Positions 21,301-36,300 of a stretch of 64,000 nt of DNA are shown piece by piece; the stretch's first letter is position 1, and each line of letters begins with the position of its first letter. Source of the stretch: Amphiduros pacificus (Eukaryota > Annelida > Polychaeta > Phyllodocida > Hesionidae). The DNA lies in the NCBI GenBank assembly GCA_949316495.1, contig OX439001.1, positions 26,499,386-26,563,385 of the forward strand. Direction: 5' to 3'. The notes under the pieces are model-generated. The model saw only the letters and a list, made by a program, of their open reading frames with translations. It searched no databases and was not told the DNA's origin. The translations under genes were made by a program, and so were the position numbers.

Positions 21301-24300
21301 CATTCTACTTAGCTGGCTACACTCTCTCTGCAGTTGTGCCATTCTACTTACGGAAGCTTACTAGACTCTCCCTGCAGTTGTGCCATTCTACTGAGCTTAC
21401 AAGACTCTCCCTGCAGTTGTGTCATTCTACTGAGCTTACTACACTCTCCCTGCAGTTGTGCCATTCTACTTAGCTTACAAGACTCTCCCTGCAGTTGTGC
21501 CATTCTACTTAGCTGGCTACACTCTCTCTGCAGTTGTGCCATTCTACTTAGCTGGCTACACTCTCCCTGCAGTTGTGCCATTCTACTTAGCTGGCTACAC
21601 TCTCTCTGCAGTTGTGCCATTCTACTTAGCTGGCTACACTCTCTCTGCAGTTGTGCCATTCTACTTAGCTGGCTACACTCTCTCTGCAGTTGTGCCATTC
21701 TACTTAGCTGGCTACACTCTCCCTGCAGTTGTGCCATTCTACTTAGCTGGCTACACTCTCCCTGCAGTTGTGCCATTCTACTTAGCTTACAAGACTCTCT
21801 CTGCAGTTGTGCCATTCTACTTAGCTGGCTACACTCTCTCTGCAGTTGTGCCATTCTACTTAGCTGGCTACACTCTCTCTGCAGTTGTGCCATTCTACTG
21901 AGCTTACTACACTCTCCCTGCAGATGTGCCATTCTACTGAGCTGACTACACTCTCCCTGCGGTTGTGTCATTCTACTGAGCTGGCTACACTCTCCCTGCA
22001 GTTGTGCCATTCTGCTAAGATCTCTCTGCACAGTCTTTTATTCCACCTCCAGAGTTCCACTCTGCATGCAGGTACTGTTATTATCACCATTTCTCCCACA
22101 CAAACAATCTGACAACCTTCTTAACATGTTTTGTGTTCAAAATCACATAAGGGATATTTCAACATTAAGATGGACCCAGGTTGAAAATCAGTGGAAACTA
22201 TCACTGAAATAAATGGCAAAGACACAAATGCCATTTGCGGGGGGAACAAGACACTGTTGCTCTGACAATAATTACTTGAAACGTGAATCACAATTGTCTC
22301 CAGGGCATTAGATTTAAAGAAATGACTTTGTTGCTATGGAAACTTGCAACAAAAATCCCAATTACTCAAAAAGACGAGCACTTCTTTTATTTCTACTGTC
22401 CTATTTATTTCACTGTTGATTCTTGTTTTTATAGTTTTCCCATTATTTTGAGCTTTGCATTGTATTTCTAATATCACAATGATATCCAATGACTGTGAGG
22501 TCAAATTGCCTTTGGAAATGCCAGTCACTTCTTCATGAATAATAGGGTCCTGTTAAGATGAGGTTCATTTCAGAGCTCCTTACAAAGGGACCTGTAAGTA
22601 TGAGGTCCCATTCAGAGTTCCTTACATAGGGTCCTGTTAATATGAGGTCCCGGTCAGAGCTCCATACATAGGGTTCTGTTAATATGAGGTCCATTTCAGA
22701 GCTCCTTTCATAGGGTCCTGTTAATATGAGGTCCATTTCAGAGCTCTTTACATAGGGTCCTGTTAATATGAAGTCCCGGTCAGAGCTCCTTTCATAGGGT
22801 TCTGTTAATATGAGGTCCATTTCAGAGCTCCTTTCATAGGGTTCTGTTAATATGAGGTCCCATTCGGAGCTCCTTTCATAGGGTCCTGTTAATATGAGGT
22901 CCCAGCCAGAGCTCCTTTCATAGGGTCTTGTTAATATGAGGTCCCATTCAGAGCTCCTTTCATAGGGTCCTGTTAATATGAGGTCCCAGCCAGAGCTCCT
23001 TTCATAGGGTCTTGTTAATATGAGTTCCCAGTCAGAGCTCTTTACATAGGGACATGTTAATATGAGACCCCAGTCTAATATGGCTGGATGAAGTCCAAAC
23101 CAGAATTCCTAACATTCATGCTGCCACATCTAAGTTTTTTTGTCAGATTTTCACTTTTGAACATTTGGGCATTTGAACCTCATATTGAGACTTCCCATCA
23201 AGGTCTCTGCAGAGGAGCTGGCCTGTATATATGTGAGGTCCCTCTCAGAGGTCCTCATGGGGTCCTAGGCTCCAAGTTTGTGACAATGATGGTTGATGAG
23301 GAGAATACTGGGGCAGAAAAGTGTTTGAAGGAGAAAAACTGTTGAAGAGATGTTCATGGGGCAAATCAGACATTGTTGCTCCCTCAGAATATAGATCTTT
23401 ACACATATTAAACATATTTTAATATATCTAGATTCCCCATCCCCTGAGTCAAGCAAAGAAGAAAGAGTGAGAAGATCAATACATGATAACATCTAACTTG
23501 ACACTAGACTTCCGCGTCTCTCTGTGTCAGTTGGGACAATATTCCTGACTGCAATGTCCAGTACTTTTTGTTATTAAAATTCCATTTTGGCAAACACAAA
23601 AGGTTATTCTGGTAAACAAACCATCACCAGGGGGCACTCAACAGCAAGACCCATAAATAGTTTGAACTTCAACAATCTAAAATGTTTAATCAGATACTTC
23701 TATTCACTCTCCAATGGTTATCTTTCAGTGATTGAAAAGACAAGGCTTCAGTGGGGCTTCTCCATGTCAGTTGGGACCAGATGTCTATTTGTATGGGTCA
23801 TGCATAGGAACTGCAAAGGCAGCAGTCATGTGTCAAGGGCAATCACAACAGAATTCAAACATAAACTTCTCTATCAATGTCAAAAATGTGATCACAAGCT
23901 GGTGGTCTTAAATGACTACCTTTCACTGGTTGTTTTAATCAAAGCTTGACATATAGAAGATACTTTCCCACATACCTAACAAATAACATTCCCACCGTTC
24001 TTAATCCCCTTTCATCTTTTGTTGTTTTTTGTACATTTTTCTCCCTTTCAAAATATCTTTATACCTACTTAATAACTTATTTTAGGTTTGAAATCTTTTT
24101 AAACATGTTAAGTACAAGATCTTTTTTCTTAGAGACATGTCAAGTGGCTGCATCACTGAATTTAGTTTTCTGTGTCAGGTATTTTAAACTGACAACACTA
24201 TTTATATACCATTTATATCACTCAGTAGTTTTTAGGCTCTGTTTCTAAAAGGGACTTTTGTAACTTTGTGCGGATGATGTCTGGAAGATTTCCTCAACCT

Positions 24301-27300
24301 GACATAATGGTGAAACTTAGATGAAATAATTCATCAGCGAGACCCATTAAGATAACTTTGTGTTGATATTTTTTTCAGTTTTCTGTTTCATGTTGACGAT
24401 TTGTTACCAATATAAACATTAAAGAAACGTGATTTAAAAAGGAAATGTCTGTTCAACATTTTCTCCAAACATTTTTATTTCCAAACCAGCAAACAGAGCA
24501 GGCCATGAGAATGTTTCTCTTTGTATCGTGCTGTTTGCTGTCTCTCAGCCATGTGTTTTCCTCCTCACAGACTCCAAATCTGCACTCTCTCAGAGCGACA
24601 ATCCTGTCTCTGCAGTTTCTCTGTATTCTTAGCTCTGAGTGTGTTATGGTTGTCTGTACTATTTCCTAGATGGCACTGTCTTCATTCCTAGCTATTTGTG
24701 TGTCAGCATCTCCATTTGTTACTTTTTTGTCATTTATGCAAGTACAATTCTTTTATATTATCTCTCATCAAATGTGGCTTTGGTACACTGCTGATAATTA
24801 TCAAAATGGACAGAGTACAAAAACAAACTTTATATCTTTGTGCAAACTTCTTCTAGCTCTTTTCTAAACAGTAACAAGTCAAAAGTTCATTCTGTTTGGC
24901 TAGAACTGCTTTACAAAAACAAATTTTCTGTTTCAAGAAGTAAGTTGTTTCCATTTACCAAGCCTCTCTTTCATTTTCCAGCCCACCAATTCACAATCAT
25001 CAAATACTTTGTAATAATCTTTCTTTCTTTGTGTTTGGAGCAAGGTTATGTCAGGTTAAGTTTATAGAAACATTTAAAAGTAATACTGCATCAGTTGATA
25101 TTATGTGCAAAAAGGCACAAACCAGAATATGAACAAGAATGAAACCAATTATATCCAACATTTATATTAATGTGGCTTTGTGACTAAATGTCAAAACTCA
25201 GAATCAAGAATTATAAAATCATTACCACAGACATATACTCTATATATATATATATATATATATAGATAAATATATAAATATGGAATATTAACCTTTTCAG
25301 GGGTTTGGTGCCAGCTTCTCCTGTTCCAGTTGGTCTCTGTCTTGCTGGAGGGAGGCGTTTGGTATATTTCTCCACCGTCCCCAAGGTTTGTTCCTGCCAC
25401 GATCTTGAGGCGATTCCCAGGACAGATGCCCTTTCTGCCTTTGAAGGAGCACAGCCACCATCCTGACAATCCATTGGGGTCTTTCTCCAGAACATTAAGA
25501 ATATCACCCCGACGGAACGGCAACTCATCCGGCGTCTCAGCAATGTTATCAAACAGGGCCTTTGCCAGGCTCATCTGAAAATACAAAATTGTACCTAATA
25601 TTTAGATGTTGATATTTTAATCAAAACGGTACAATCCTATCTAAGGGATTCATTCTACAATCTCTGTGAAGGATGATCAAGAAAGCAAGAATCGGCTCAT
25701 CCTTCTTTTATAATCCCCTGTGAAAATCATCACTCCTACTCAGGAAGGCGGACCTCCCACAGTCGTGATGACCTTCTGAGATCTCACAGTTAATATCAGC
25801 ATTCTTCTCACCCCAGGTTTAGTATTTTTTTTCTAGGAGGCTTATATTTTTGTCTCCCTGTCTAGTGCAGTGGCTCATCAGAGCATTTCCTCGAGCCAGG
25901 CAGGCAACTCACAGCAACTAATATCATTCTGTGAGCGCAAAAAAAACTACAGCTACAAGCATTAACGGCTGTCTGCCTGCGAACTAATCGATCAACATGG
26001 ACCTACATTTCCTTTGAGCAAGTCGAACTGAATACAAGCTATTTTGTCTCTGAAAAAAATATTGCAGGTAGAAAAGCATATCTCACATCACAGCTCCATA
26101 TAAGGGAAATTCAGAAAGGAGGAAATGAGTGGGATATATGAGTAGGATATATTCTATTAATAGGAATCTTGCTATTCATTACAGAACGTTTGCTTTGTCT
26201 TGTTTATCAACTTTCTTGGCCATTCTACCTTCATATGTTTACTATGTGCATGTTTTTATTCCAGAAGAAAATATTTCCCATATCCTGACAAACCATACAC
26301 AATGATTTTACTAAAAAAAATACAAAGAAAAACACATATGTTTTACTTTATGACACATGCTTATACTGTGGGTGGGTGAGATGCCACATGCTTGTACTCT
26401 GTGTGGGTGATATGCCACATGCTTGTACTCTGTGTGGGTGATATGCCACATGCTTGTACTCTGTGTGTGAGATGTCACATGCCTGTACTGTGTGTGGGTG
26501 ATATGCCACATGCTTGTACTCTGTGTGAGATATCACATGCCTGTACTGTGTGTGGGCGATATGCCACATGCTTGTACTGTGTGTGGGTGATATGCCACAT
26601 TGCGATATACAATATAATTTTACTGTGTGGGAGATAGACTGCGTGTTTTCACTATGTGTGAGTAATAGACACCTTCTATTGTGTAAAAATATTGAAATTA
26701 TTAATTTTTGGTTTAAAAGTTTGAAAATACATAACCATAAAAATGAACCATAAAGTTAATCTGCACAATATGCCGATCAGAGGACAGCCTGCCAAATAAG
26801 TACTAAATTTTGATCATATCACATATGAATATACAATTTATCATATTGACATACATATTACAATAGAAATGGTCAATAAAATGTCCAATCACAGGCCATG
26901 CATCCTGAGTGAGTTATATTTTGCCTTCAGATAAAGATATATTGCTTGTCATGAAGATTAATGAGATTTGTTGTATATATCTCTATGACTGTTGTGGTTC
27001 ACTGCACCCGGATAATGGAAGTAGACATTACCAGAGAGCTAAGAGTCCACAGACATTTGACCATGCTGTGACCTTGAAGTATGTTAGAGTGACTATTTCA
27101 ATTAGTGTCAATATCTGAAGCTACAGATGGTATTGTGGAGAAACATCAAATAAACCTGTCTCATTTGTTATAACAAATAATCATGAATAAATATAGAAAG
27201 AAAAGGGTAGAAACAAATGAGTTAATCTCTTGTCTTAAATATCAAGTTTATAAAATAAAAATAGAATAGAATATTTTGACTCAATACATGAAGATTTGTA

Positions 27301-30300
27301 TTGATGTAATAAATTACCATAAGATGTGAATTTTGCTTCAATTTGGACCAAATGAAATATGGCATCCAATTAATATTTAAAAAAGCATAAGCTCTTTTTT
27401 CCTGCAAGATAAATTATACCACTGCAATTAACGGTGACATTCATTCATCCAATTGAAGAAAGAATGAATGCCAAGCGATGGAATTGCCAGGATTCTATGA
27501 TATGGGATATCAGAATGTTAAGTGCTTGAATAATTCTGTCTGGCCATGATAATAGTGTGAAGAACAAATACAAACAAGCTATCAACAACATAGTGAATCT
27601 GAGGCCAAACATTTCTTGATTGGAATGTGAGGGGGCTGATAGAGGAGATAAAGCAAGGATGAGGGAAAGATGCTATCTCCCTGAGTTATATTATACCACC
27701 GAGCACAGGCTCAGCAGAACCACACATCTCACTCATATAGTGATACAGCATATATATCTAAAGCACCCGCCACTCCACACAAGACTCCAAGCAGCTTACA
27801 CTTAAAATATCACTCAACAAATTTGTAAATTGCTGTCAGTTTCCGTAATTTGAGACATGATATTTGGTGACCAAATACAGTATTGTGATATTAACAAATA
27901 TATTGTGTTAGCATAAAAAACATGACTGTCTTCATAATTGTAGATAAGATTATTTAATCTACAATAAAAGTATGATAAGTTCAAATGAACAAAATTAAAA
28001 TAATTGCTCCATACAATTGGTGTAATTTTCAACTACACTTCTTCATTTTAATCCAATTATTCCCAGAATTTGCATATCATTCTCCCTTCCTTTAAGATAT
28101 ATGAAAGCACACCAGAGGTGCATTACAATCTGTCAGACCATTTAATGGAGTGATTGATAAATGCAATGATTGATATTTATTTGATGGCAAAGTGACCAGT
28201 GTGAGATTATAGGCTGTGGGGGTTGTGAGTGCTATAGAAGGTTGCTTCCTTGTGGGCTAGTGGCTATCAGATGTATAGCATCAACCTTATCTCTCGTGCC
28301 ACACACCAGCTGCTAGTCCTAATCTCAGAACTGACCACTGCTGACCATTCCTACCTAATTAACTCCACCCAACTCCTTACATCGCCCAACAAATACACGT
28401 GTGTATATGTGTGTGTGTGTGTGCATGGGGGTCAAAAACTGCTCACCTATTAGCATGCAAAGAAACTGAACAGCACAACATTTAGGATACCTTTGCATTC
28501 CCAAATCGTAGAAAATAATCAAAGACTCAATACTCTCTGATAACTGACACAGATACAAAAATTTCAACAATTTACTGATTAAATCATCAATGTATTTCAA
28601 ATGGAAATCAGATGTGTGTTCCCATTCATGCCCCCATGCTGGAGGAGTATGGGTGGTGATGTAACAACTGATATCCCACCGGGAAAACCAATATTCAGGC
28701 CCTTGTATAGATCCCCAATCCTCCTCCCTCTGTCTGTTTTGACAGCCCCATTAGCATAATTAGGAGTAATTGCTAAATGTTTGTTGCACTTGACCCCTGG
28801 TGTTTCTATGCATATGTGACCATCCCACATAAATAAGGGCATAATTGATACCACATGATTCACTCTACTTTTACTTTTCTCTGTTTACAGATCTCCTGAA
28901 ATACCCTAAATGAGTGTCAAAGGAAAGGTGTGCATGTATATATTACCATCTACTTCCTTGCCATGATTGGCTTAAATGCATTTCATGCCTGCAATGATTT
29001 TCTTGTGTTTAAATATTTCATAATATTGATTCAGTTCTGAGGCAGAAAAGTGTCTATTTGTGATCCATTAGCTCTACTCACCATTCTTTCCAAGAATAAA
29101 TAGCTATTGACTGACATAAAACAAAAAATGACTTGTTTATTTCATTTACTGTGGTATTTATAGATAATATCATGACATAGAATGCAGTGTACAATCACAC
29201 CCACATAGTGTCTGTTTATAAAGCTTAGAGTGGTCCATGTGTGGTACAGCAGCTGCCAGCCTCATCATCACCACTATAAGATACTAATAGCTGGATATTA
29301 ATGACTTTGTCCTCACAATAAACCACCATTAGTATGATTGCTGTAAACATTACCTCTTGCCTCCATGCTTCGTGCCAGTGAGTACCATCTGACATACATT
29401 CTTACATGTGGTGTAAGTTTCCTGAGAACCAGTTCCTATCATACAAGTAGAAATTTAAAAAAATGCAATGTGAACAAAACATAATTGCTATATTACCTTC
29501 TGAAAATTTGCATTATCCAAAGAGGCGATATTATCTGAACTCACACAGAGGATATACATCTCTCTGTTATATAAGTCCACAAGTTATTATATCCAGCATT
29601 CAGAGATGTCCAAAAAATCAGATTCTTGGCCTGTATTCTCACTCAGAACTATGAAACTCTCTCTGTCATAGTATTTCCAAGCTTAGATCCAGCAGAGATC
29701 ACAGAGATGCCTGGGCAACATCCTTCATAAGTCCACTTCACACATTTTAAATACAGTCTGACTCTTCCAGATCAGTTCATTCTCCAATATCCTCTTGATA
29801 GCATCATGCCCCAAACTTCTCCATCTGAGAGAGAGGCTGGTTGATTCAGGGCGTGTGGCTTTTCCCAATAATGAGTGCAAATATTCTGTTATCAGTGATA
29901 ACATGGACTGGCAGCTTATTAGCACCCTGCCTCCTATCTGCTACACAAACACAGGCCAAAAATAGCAACCTTCAGAACAATGCCAGAGCACTCCATTCCA
30001 CGGAACCCTCCACTACGCACTGCACTGAGGACTTCCCATACCAAATAAAGGAATCTTACTCATCTATGCCATTCATGAATATAAATATATATGTATGATG
30101 TAATTTCTGACCATCCTATTACAGTACATTAAATGGGAAGCTTTAATTGCAATTCATTTTCAGGCCTCTCAAATACTTGAGGGAAAAAAATAAAAGGAAT
30201 AAAAATCATAATTTCAATGGATTTTGTTTTAAATAGAATGTGACAGTTACATTTTCTATATATTCCTCGTTGTGACATAATTGCAATATTGTTGAGTGTT

Positions 30301-33300
30301 GATGTGGCATATGTCCTTCAGATCCAGGCATAGAACCCGGGACTCAGGACAGGCTAATTGCCATCCTCCCTCCTCCAGCATGTCCCTCCTATTGTTCTCT
30401 GCCACTTGTCCAGTCAATAGCTTCATTTACTTGTAACTGACCAGCCAATAATTAAGCTGGACTCTAGGGATGGGCCAGGGGACCAGCCATCATGTCTATT
30501 GTCATGGCAACACCTCTGCATTGTCCTTAGCTCTGTCCAGTTTGTTACAGAAACCTGTCATATCTATTCTTCCACAGAACTTTGAACAGAAATCTCTCTG
30601 TTTCATTATTTATCACAACAGGAGATTTGGATTTCAAAGAGGGAATGATGCTTGATTTCCTTTGAACTAAGGACATTTCTGTCTTAATCATTGAGGAAAT
30701 AACAGCTAGGCTTATGCCATAATTCCAAGTTTAATGCAATTACTCTACCTAATTTAAACTAACTTACTTAACATTCAATGCTAAATTTTCTAACAAACTT
30801 ATCGTCATTCCACATTAAATCAAGCTTATTTCCAACCTTTATTTCTACAGTACTATACATACACCAGAAATGTCATGTGTACGTTTGAATTTCTGATTTT
30901 ATTTCAACAAGATTTCCAATATCAATAATCATTACTGCATGGTAACGTTGATGCAAATTAGACTTTAAAAAACGTCTCTCAGTTTGACACATGACAAAGG
31001 AGATTTCAAGTACCAAAGTCCTTCACCTGTCTCCTGCACAGCCACTACCATTGTGTTGAAGATATCTCAATTTCCTCAAAACATCAATCAGTTGACTTTC
31101 TTTATCTTGTGTAATCATTAGACTGTGATAGATAAATACAACCATGGACGTGTTCTAGTACCTGGTATATGGTCAAATATAATAACCATATGGGGTTACT
31201 TCAGGCCAGTGCATGACCATAGTGTACTACACCTCACAGTAAGCAGCACTAAATAGTCATGCAATAGTCATGCAATAGTCATGTGTCATAAAATGAAGCC
31301 ATAGTGACCAAAAGGAAGTTTGACACCAACTGGATAACGGATATAAATGTTTGTTTTTTTTTTGTTTTTTTTTTCTGTCATTTCAATAACCAAACTGATA
31401 TCTAGATAACAGCTTAGATGAAACAAGAACCAAACAAAGTTTTCTCACATCAAACAAATAAGAAATGTTTAAAAAGTTGCAGTTTTTCTATCTCAAGAAT
31501 GTAAATGTGAGACCTTGTCCTTTCCCCTTTTATGGCCACTTCATCATGAACAAAAATTTATCTTGCGAGTTATGACTCATGGCTAAACCACACCAAATTA
31601 ATGTGAAGAATAAACTGTGAACTTGTCTTATTCTTTGCTGATTTTTATTTGGGTCTGCTCAGAAATGAACTTTTTTTGACATGAGATCATTTATTTATAA
31701 GGTTAAGGGAGCAAGTATAGCTACTGTTTAAAGGAGAATTTAGCCAGCAGACAGAGCATTTTGACCTCAGGGAAACAATATCTGTGCTGACCTCAAGGTC
31801 ACATGAATATGATGAGGACGGAACTCATCAATAGTACAAATGAGATGAGGGGACAGACTGAGAATAACTCCATCCCATCCCATGTCTATGGGAGAAGGGC
31901 TCTCTTCTCTGATCCAATATCTGCAACATTCCATCCTTCATTCAAGCACAATTGCAACTTTTCTCTGAGGTACATAAATGTTGTTATGAGTTCCATGAGT
32001 CTATGCCATATGTTTGAAGTTTTTTACTAATTGGATGATAGAGAAGGGGTGGACCATTTGAATCTGTTCCATCATTCCAGGCCTTATAATAACCAGTCTC
32101 AATAATTATAATGAGGTCTAATGTGCTAGCTTTAATGCTCTGGTGACCACTGTGTTATTTGTTGTGATGGATGACCACTTGGCACTCACTGACCTCTGTC
32201 CACTTGCTCCACTGCCTTCCTCTTGTCAACAAACTCTCACAACCAAAACATTTCCATGTCTTTGCCATGCCTCTAAAATCATAGCTTTGGAAACTAAGAT
32301 CCAGTCCATGCAATTATTTCTCCAAATTCTCATCTCAACCCATGAGTTCAGTTTCCCTCACATCCATACCTACTTTTGATGATGATGCAATGAGTTTTTC
32401 CCAAGTTACCAACATTTATATCCATGCCAATCAATCCTACTTTAAAGTCTCTGTCTTTATCTGAAGACATGATTCTGTTTTGATTATTATGTGCATAGTT
32501 GTGCCCTCCTCCATCATCTGAATTCAATAAACTGAACATATTTTGCAATAATACACCATACAACGGGAGGCAACTTATTATAGTAGTCAGGTGTAGAAGG
32601 TTTGCCTTGGCAGCTTGGGGGTTAACATTCAGGTAACCAGTAGCCAGGTGTAATAAGTTTGCCATGGCAGTTCAGGGGTTAGCATACAGGTAGCCAGGTG
32701 TATGATTTTGTCTCATTACCTGTGGCTTACAGCAGGGACAGCACACTTTCAGTCTCACAGTTCATGACATGGGCATACCTGTACATCAATCTTATGCAAA
32801 CCCCCCCCCCCCCCCCATCAATCCAGAACTATATCCATCAATGCTAGTCTGATTCCAAATTAATAAAGGTACATGATCAAAAGCCCATATTCTTTTACAC
32901 AGCATGTTTAATATATTCTCTGTCATAACTATTCTCTTGATAAGCTATAATTTCTAAGACACAGATAGATCCCAGTGCATAACTTTCAAGCGAATTTATC
33001 ATCAATTTTGTCTCGTTTATATCCTATTTTGTCTTTAATAACACCTATCAAAAGATTATAAAAATGTGTCAAATATGTTTTGCAGATCTTCCATCCTGGT
33101 ACATTTTGGCAAGTTCAAACCTTTAAGTATAGACAAAAAAAACTGGTATTATCCAGTGTAAGTAAACACAGACTACTCTTTCCTTCGCTTATCATCATGG
33201 ATACATATTTAATGATCATATTCAGCCCATCCTCTGTACCTTTTTGTCCCACGATACCGTTTACAAAGAGTTCACATTTGTACCCAAAGATGCACTGTGT

Positions 33301-36300
33301 TGTCATTAGCCACTGTGTGGTCGTCATGGAAACCACAACCACTTCCTAACTATGCCAAGTATGCTTTTTTACCCACATAATTCAGAACCTGGCAGTTATA
33401 TGGCCTAAAACTTACCAAGATAACTATCATTATACATCTCTTACCATCTATTACATTCATTTTATGCGTCAAAAGGCTACATCAATATAATGCATATTAT
33501 AAAAGCTATACACTGTATTTTGTACTCATATATTTTTCACAATACAAATTTGTGTAAATGCAGAAAAAGAAAGTGAATATACCCGCATACTATTTGGTAG
33601 AAATCTTAATATCCTTGATTAGAAAATTTATAGATAATCTACTTTACCATAATTGTCAAATAAACCACATCAATTTTTCTACAAACCCAACATATTAATC
33701 CTGTTAAGTTATTTTCTCAATAAAATATAATAAAAAGGTTTTCATTTGAAAATGATTGATAAGTTTCAAATATGTTTAAAACTTTCTCATGATTTGCATT
33801 AAAATCAGCAAAAGATTTATTGCAAATATCATCTGATGTAAATCTCTCATATTCCCCAGGAATGTGAAATATTTGATGAATCATAATTGATTGTAAATGA
33901 TATTAGTGCCTGCTGTCAACAGATCATCAATATTGTCCCCATCATATGTGTCAACAGAGGCATGAGAAAGTATTTAAGATATGCAAACGAGACTCTTTAC
34001 CTAATCTTACTTTGAGACCATTAATCATTTTTGACTCAGAATTGAGAGAGGAAAAAGTTAGCTATTATATACATAACAATACAAATAATTGCAAATATGT
34101 TCATAATGTTAGACAAAAATGACAAAAAACTTGGGCTAAGAGATAGTTATTCTATGCTTGGCATGACCCAACCATCTCTTCCAAGGCACTTCTTACCCTG
34201 AGTTTTTCAGCTCCTAATTTTGTCCTGTTTACATTTATCTACAGCATATTGCTCCAAATAATGTATTAAATTAATATTACATACATTAAGAGGGTTAATT
34301 GTCATTTGGTCCTTCTAATGACATGCACAGAACAGAGGTGTGGTTGTCAGATTTTATGGACAATGGCAGCCAGAGACTTAGCACTGAGATGTGGCAGTCA
34401 CAGGTCACCATGCTGGACAGGTCAGCCTCGATGTGTCCACTTGGAACATAACCGAATGCACAATTAACCAAGGAATGCACATATATGATGGATGGCATCA
34501 TGAATTTTCATTTTGCCAGATACATAGGAAGCGAGTGCATATGTTATATGAGTTGATACTGTCCAGAACAAGATGGTGGATAGCTGAGGATACAGTCATT
34601 GCTAAATCTTATCTTTATAATAATTTATAACTTTTGAACTGTATTAAATTAAGGAAATGAAAATATTGAATAATCTTACACAGAACCTTGTATAAAATTT
34701 TCAGATTTGTTTGAAAACCATAATTATTGTGTCAAGAAGTTCTTATGTCAAAAAGTCAATCTGAAACTGAGTTGCCAGCAGTCAAGATAAATAAGTGACC
34801 ATTCTGGATGACCTAGTGTTGATCCCCTGAGCCACACAACTTTCTTCTACAACTGGACTTATCTTTGGGGAGATACAAATACTGTTGGACAAATACATTG
34901 ACCAGTCACTTAGAATAGGTCTATTTGACTGACTCGTATAGAAGAAGTTTTCATTTGTATCACTACAGACTGACATTGGCATTCTGTCGGACACTTAAAC
35001 CCTCCAATCTATAACATCTAACGTCTTCCAAAGTGCAAATCCAAGTACCTTCCCCCTCTATATTGATTATTCTGTACATTTTCTCTGATTACTCCAAGTG
35101 CCCCAACATGAAAATTGAATGCTCCTTTTAAAGATTGAGAACTTGTTGACACCGTAAGCCTCTGAGTGACTTCTGTTTAGAGTGATTCAAACAAACATGA
35201 ATATATTTTTCACATCATGTTCAGGCACAAAGCCACAAGTGAGATTTGTGGTAATGTTCCAACCTTCAATGCCAGAAAAACATATAACCATTTCACTAAC
35301 CACTTGTCACATGCAAGAAATACTTAGGCTGATTGAAAATGTTGCAACATAATCAACACCATATGGAATACTTGCTTGAAGATTTAATCAAAATGCCAAA
35401 TCAGTTCTGAGTGCTGTTAAGCATATGTTCAAACTCCATTCATCACTTGAACCTTTGTAGGAGGCATCTTTGCAATGATCAACTTTTCTGCACTGAGTGT
35501 ATCTAAGTTCAAATTTGTGAATGTTTCAATATAAATATATATATATGTGCACTCCCACTCTCAAGGACAAGCTATTTCATGTGCATTACTCAAAGTACAT
35601 GTTCACATAAAGCACATGCTAATGGGGCTGAATGGTAAGTGCAAACTTGGAATGGGTATGCCAGGAATGGAAACTTGTCAATATTGGCAAACTCACTCCA
35701 TGGGAGTGCACAACTATAACAAATGGCACCCAAGTATTGATGGTGCTAATATTTAGCTTACTGCTTTGTTAAAACTTTAGTTTTGTTTTCTCTTTATTGG
35801 AAAATATTATATTAAAAGATCCGATTATATAATTCTGGCAGTGAAAGCAAATTTACCATATATCTGTGTGTTGTATGTTGTATACTGTCATAGTATTACA
35901 AGGTAATAACAGTAGACAGATTTATGAGGACAATTTGCTACAGATTGCCATCCTTAGTGACATATGTAGCCATCTTGTTGCTCCAGTCAGACAGGACAGA
36001 TGGTACTGTGAGGGGCACATATGGGATATGGCGCACACACAGAGAGGGGTTGTTGGGTTGGGGGGCAGGAAATGACCTAGCTACAAAGAGGTCACATATA
36101 ATCCAAAGGTGATTGATAGAGAGGGAAGAAAAGATGACCAACATCCTATCTATGAATCCTGAAATAGTCTAAAATAACATGACTTGTGTATTTGGTGATC
36201 ACAACAGTCTACTTCTAAGTATTGTTTAAAAAATAATCCAACAAACTATTTGCTTTGGCCCTGAGGTGTTAAGATCAGGTTTCAGGAAATGGAAATGTTG

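Larger units (their letters stand above)
18301..25292. other. BCAR1 intron 2
   Basis: A 7.0 kb intron. No YxxP-coding exon was seen in it. It holds two minisatellites (20764-22017 and 22540-23075), a CTCF-like motif (23624-23637) and an AT microsatellite close to the SH3 exon donor (25241-25263). The rest is AT-rich and featureless to my reading. Confidence 0.75.

Noticed and set aside
21334-22031. Open frames of about 150-230 codons on both strands
   Set aside because: They are readings of the 39-bp minisatellite, whose period is a multiple of three; no composition or homology supports a protein.
23587-23949. 120-codon open frame on the plus strand in BCAR1 intron 2
   Set aside because: No domain, signal or repeat family recognised; length is within chance for AT-rich DNA of this size.
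30310-30365. Second SINE head (GGGTTCTATGCC as a B box)
   Set aside because: No A box at any sensible distance and no other SINE-like sequence.
33411-33430. Minus-strand ATG ATA GTT ATC TTG/GTAAGT as another BCAR1 alternative start
   Set aside because: The donor is good but a few such matches are expected by chance in 40 kb, and no promoter-like flank is visible.
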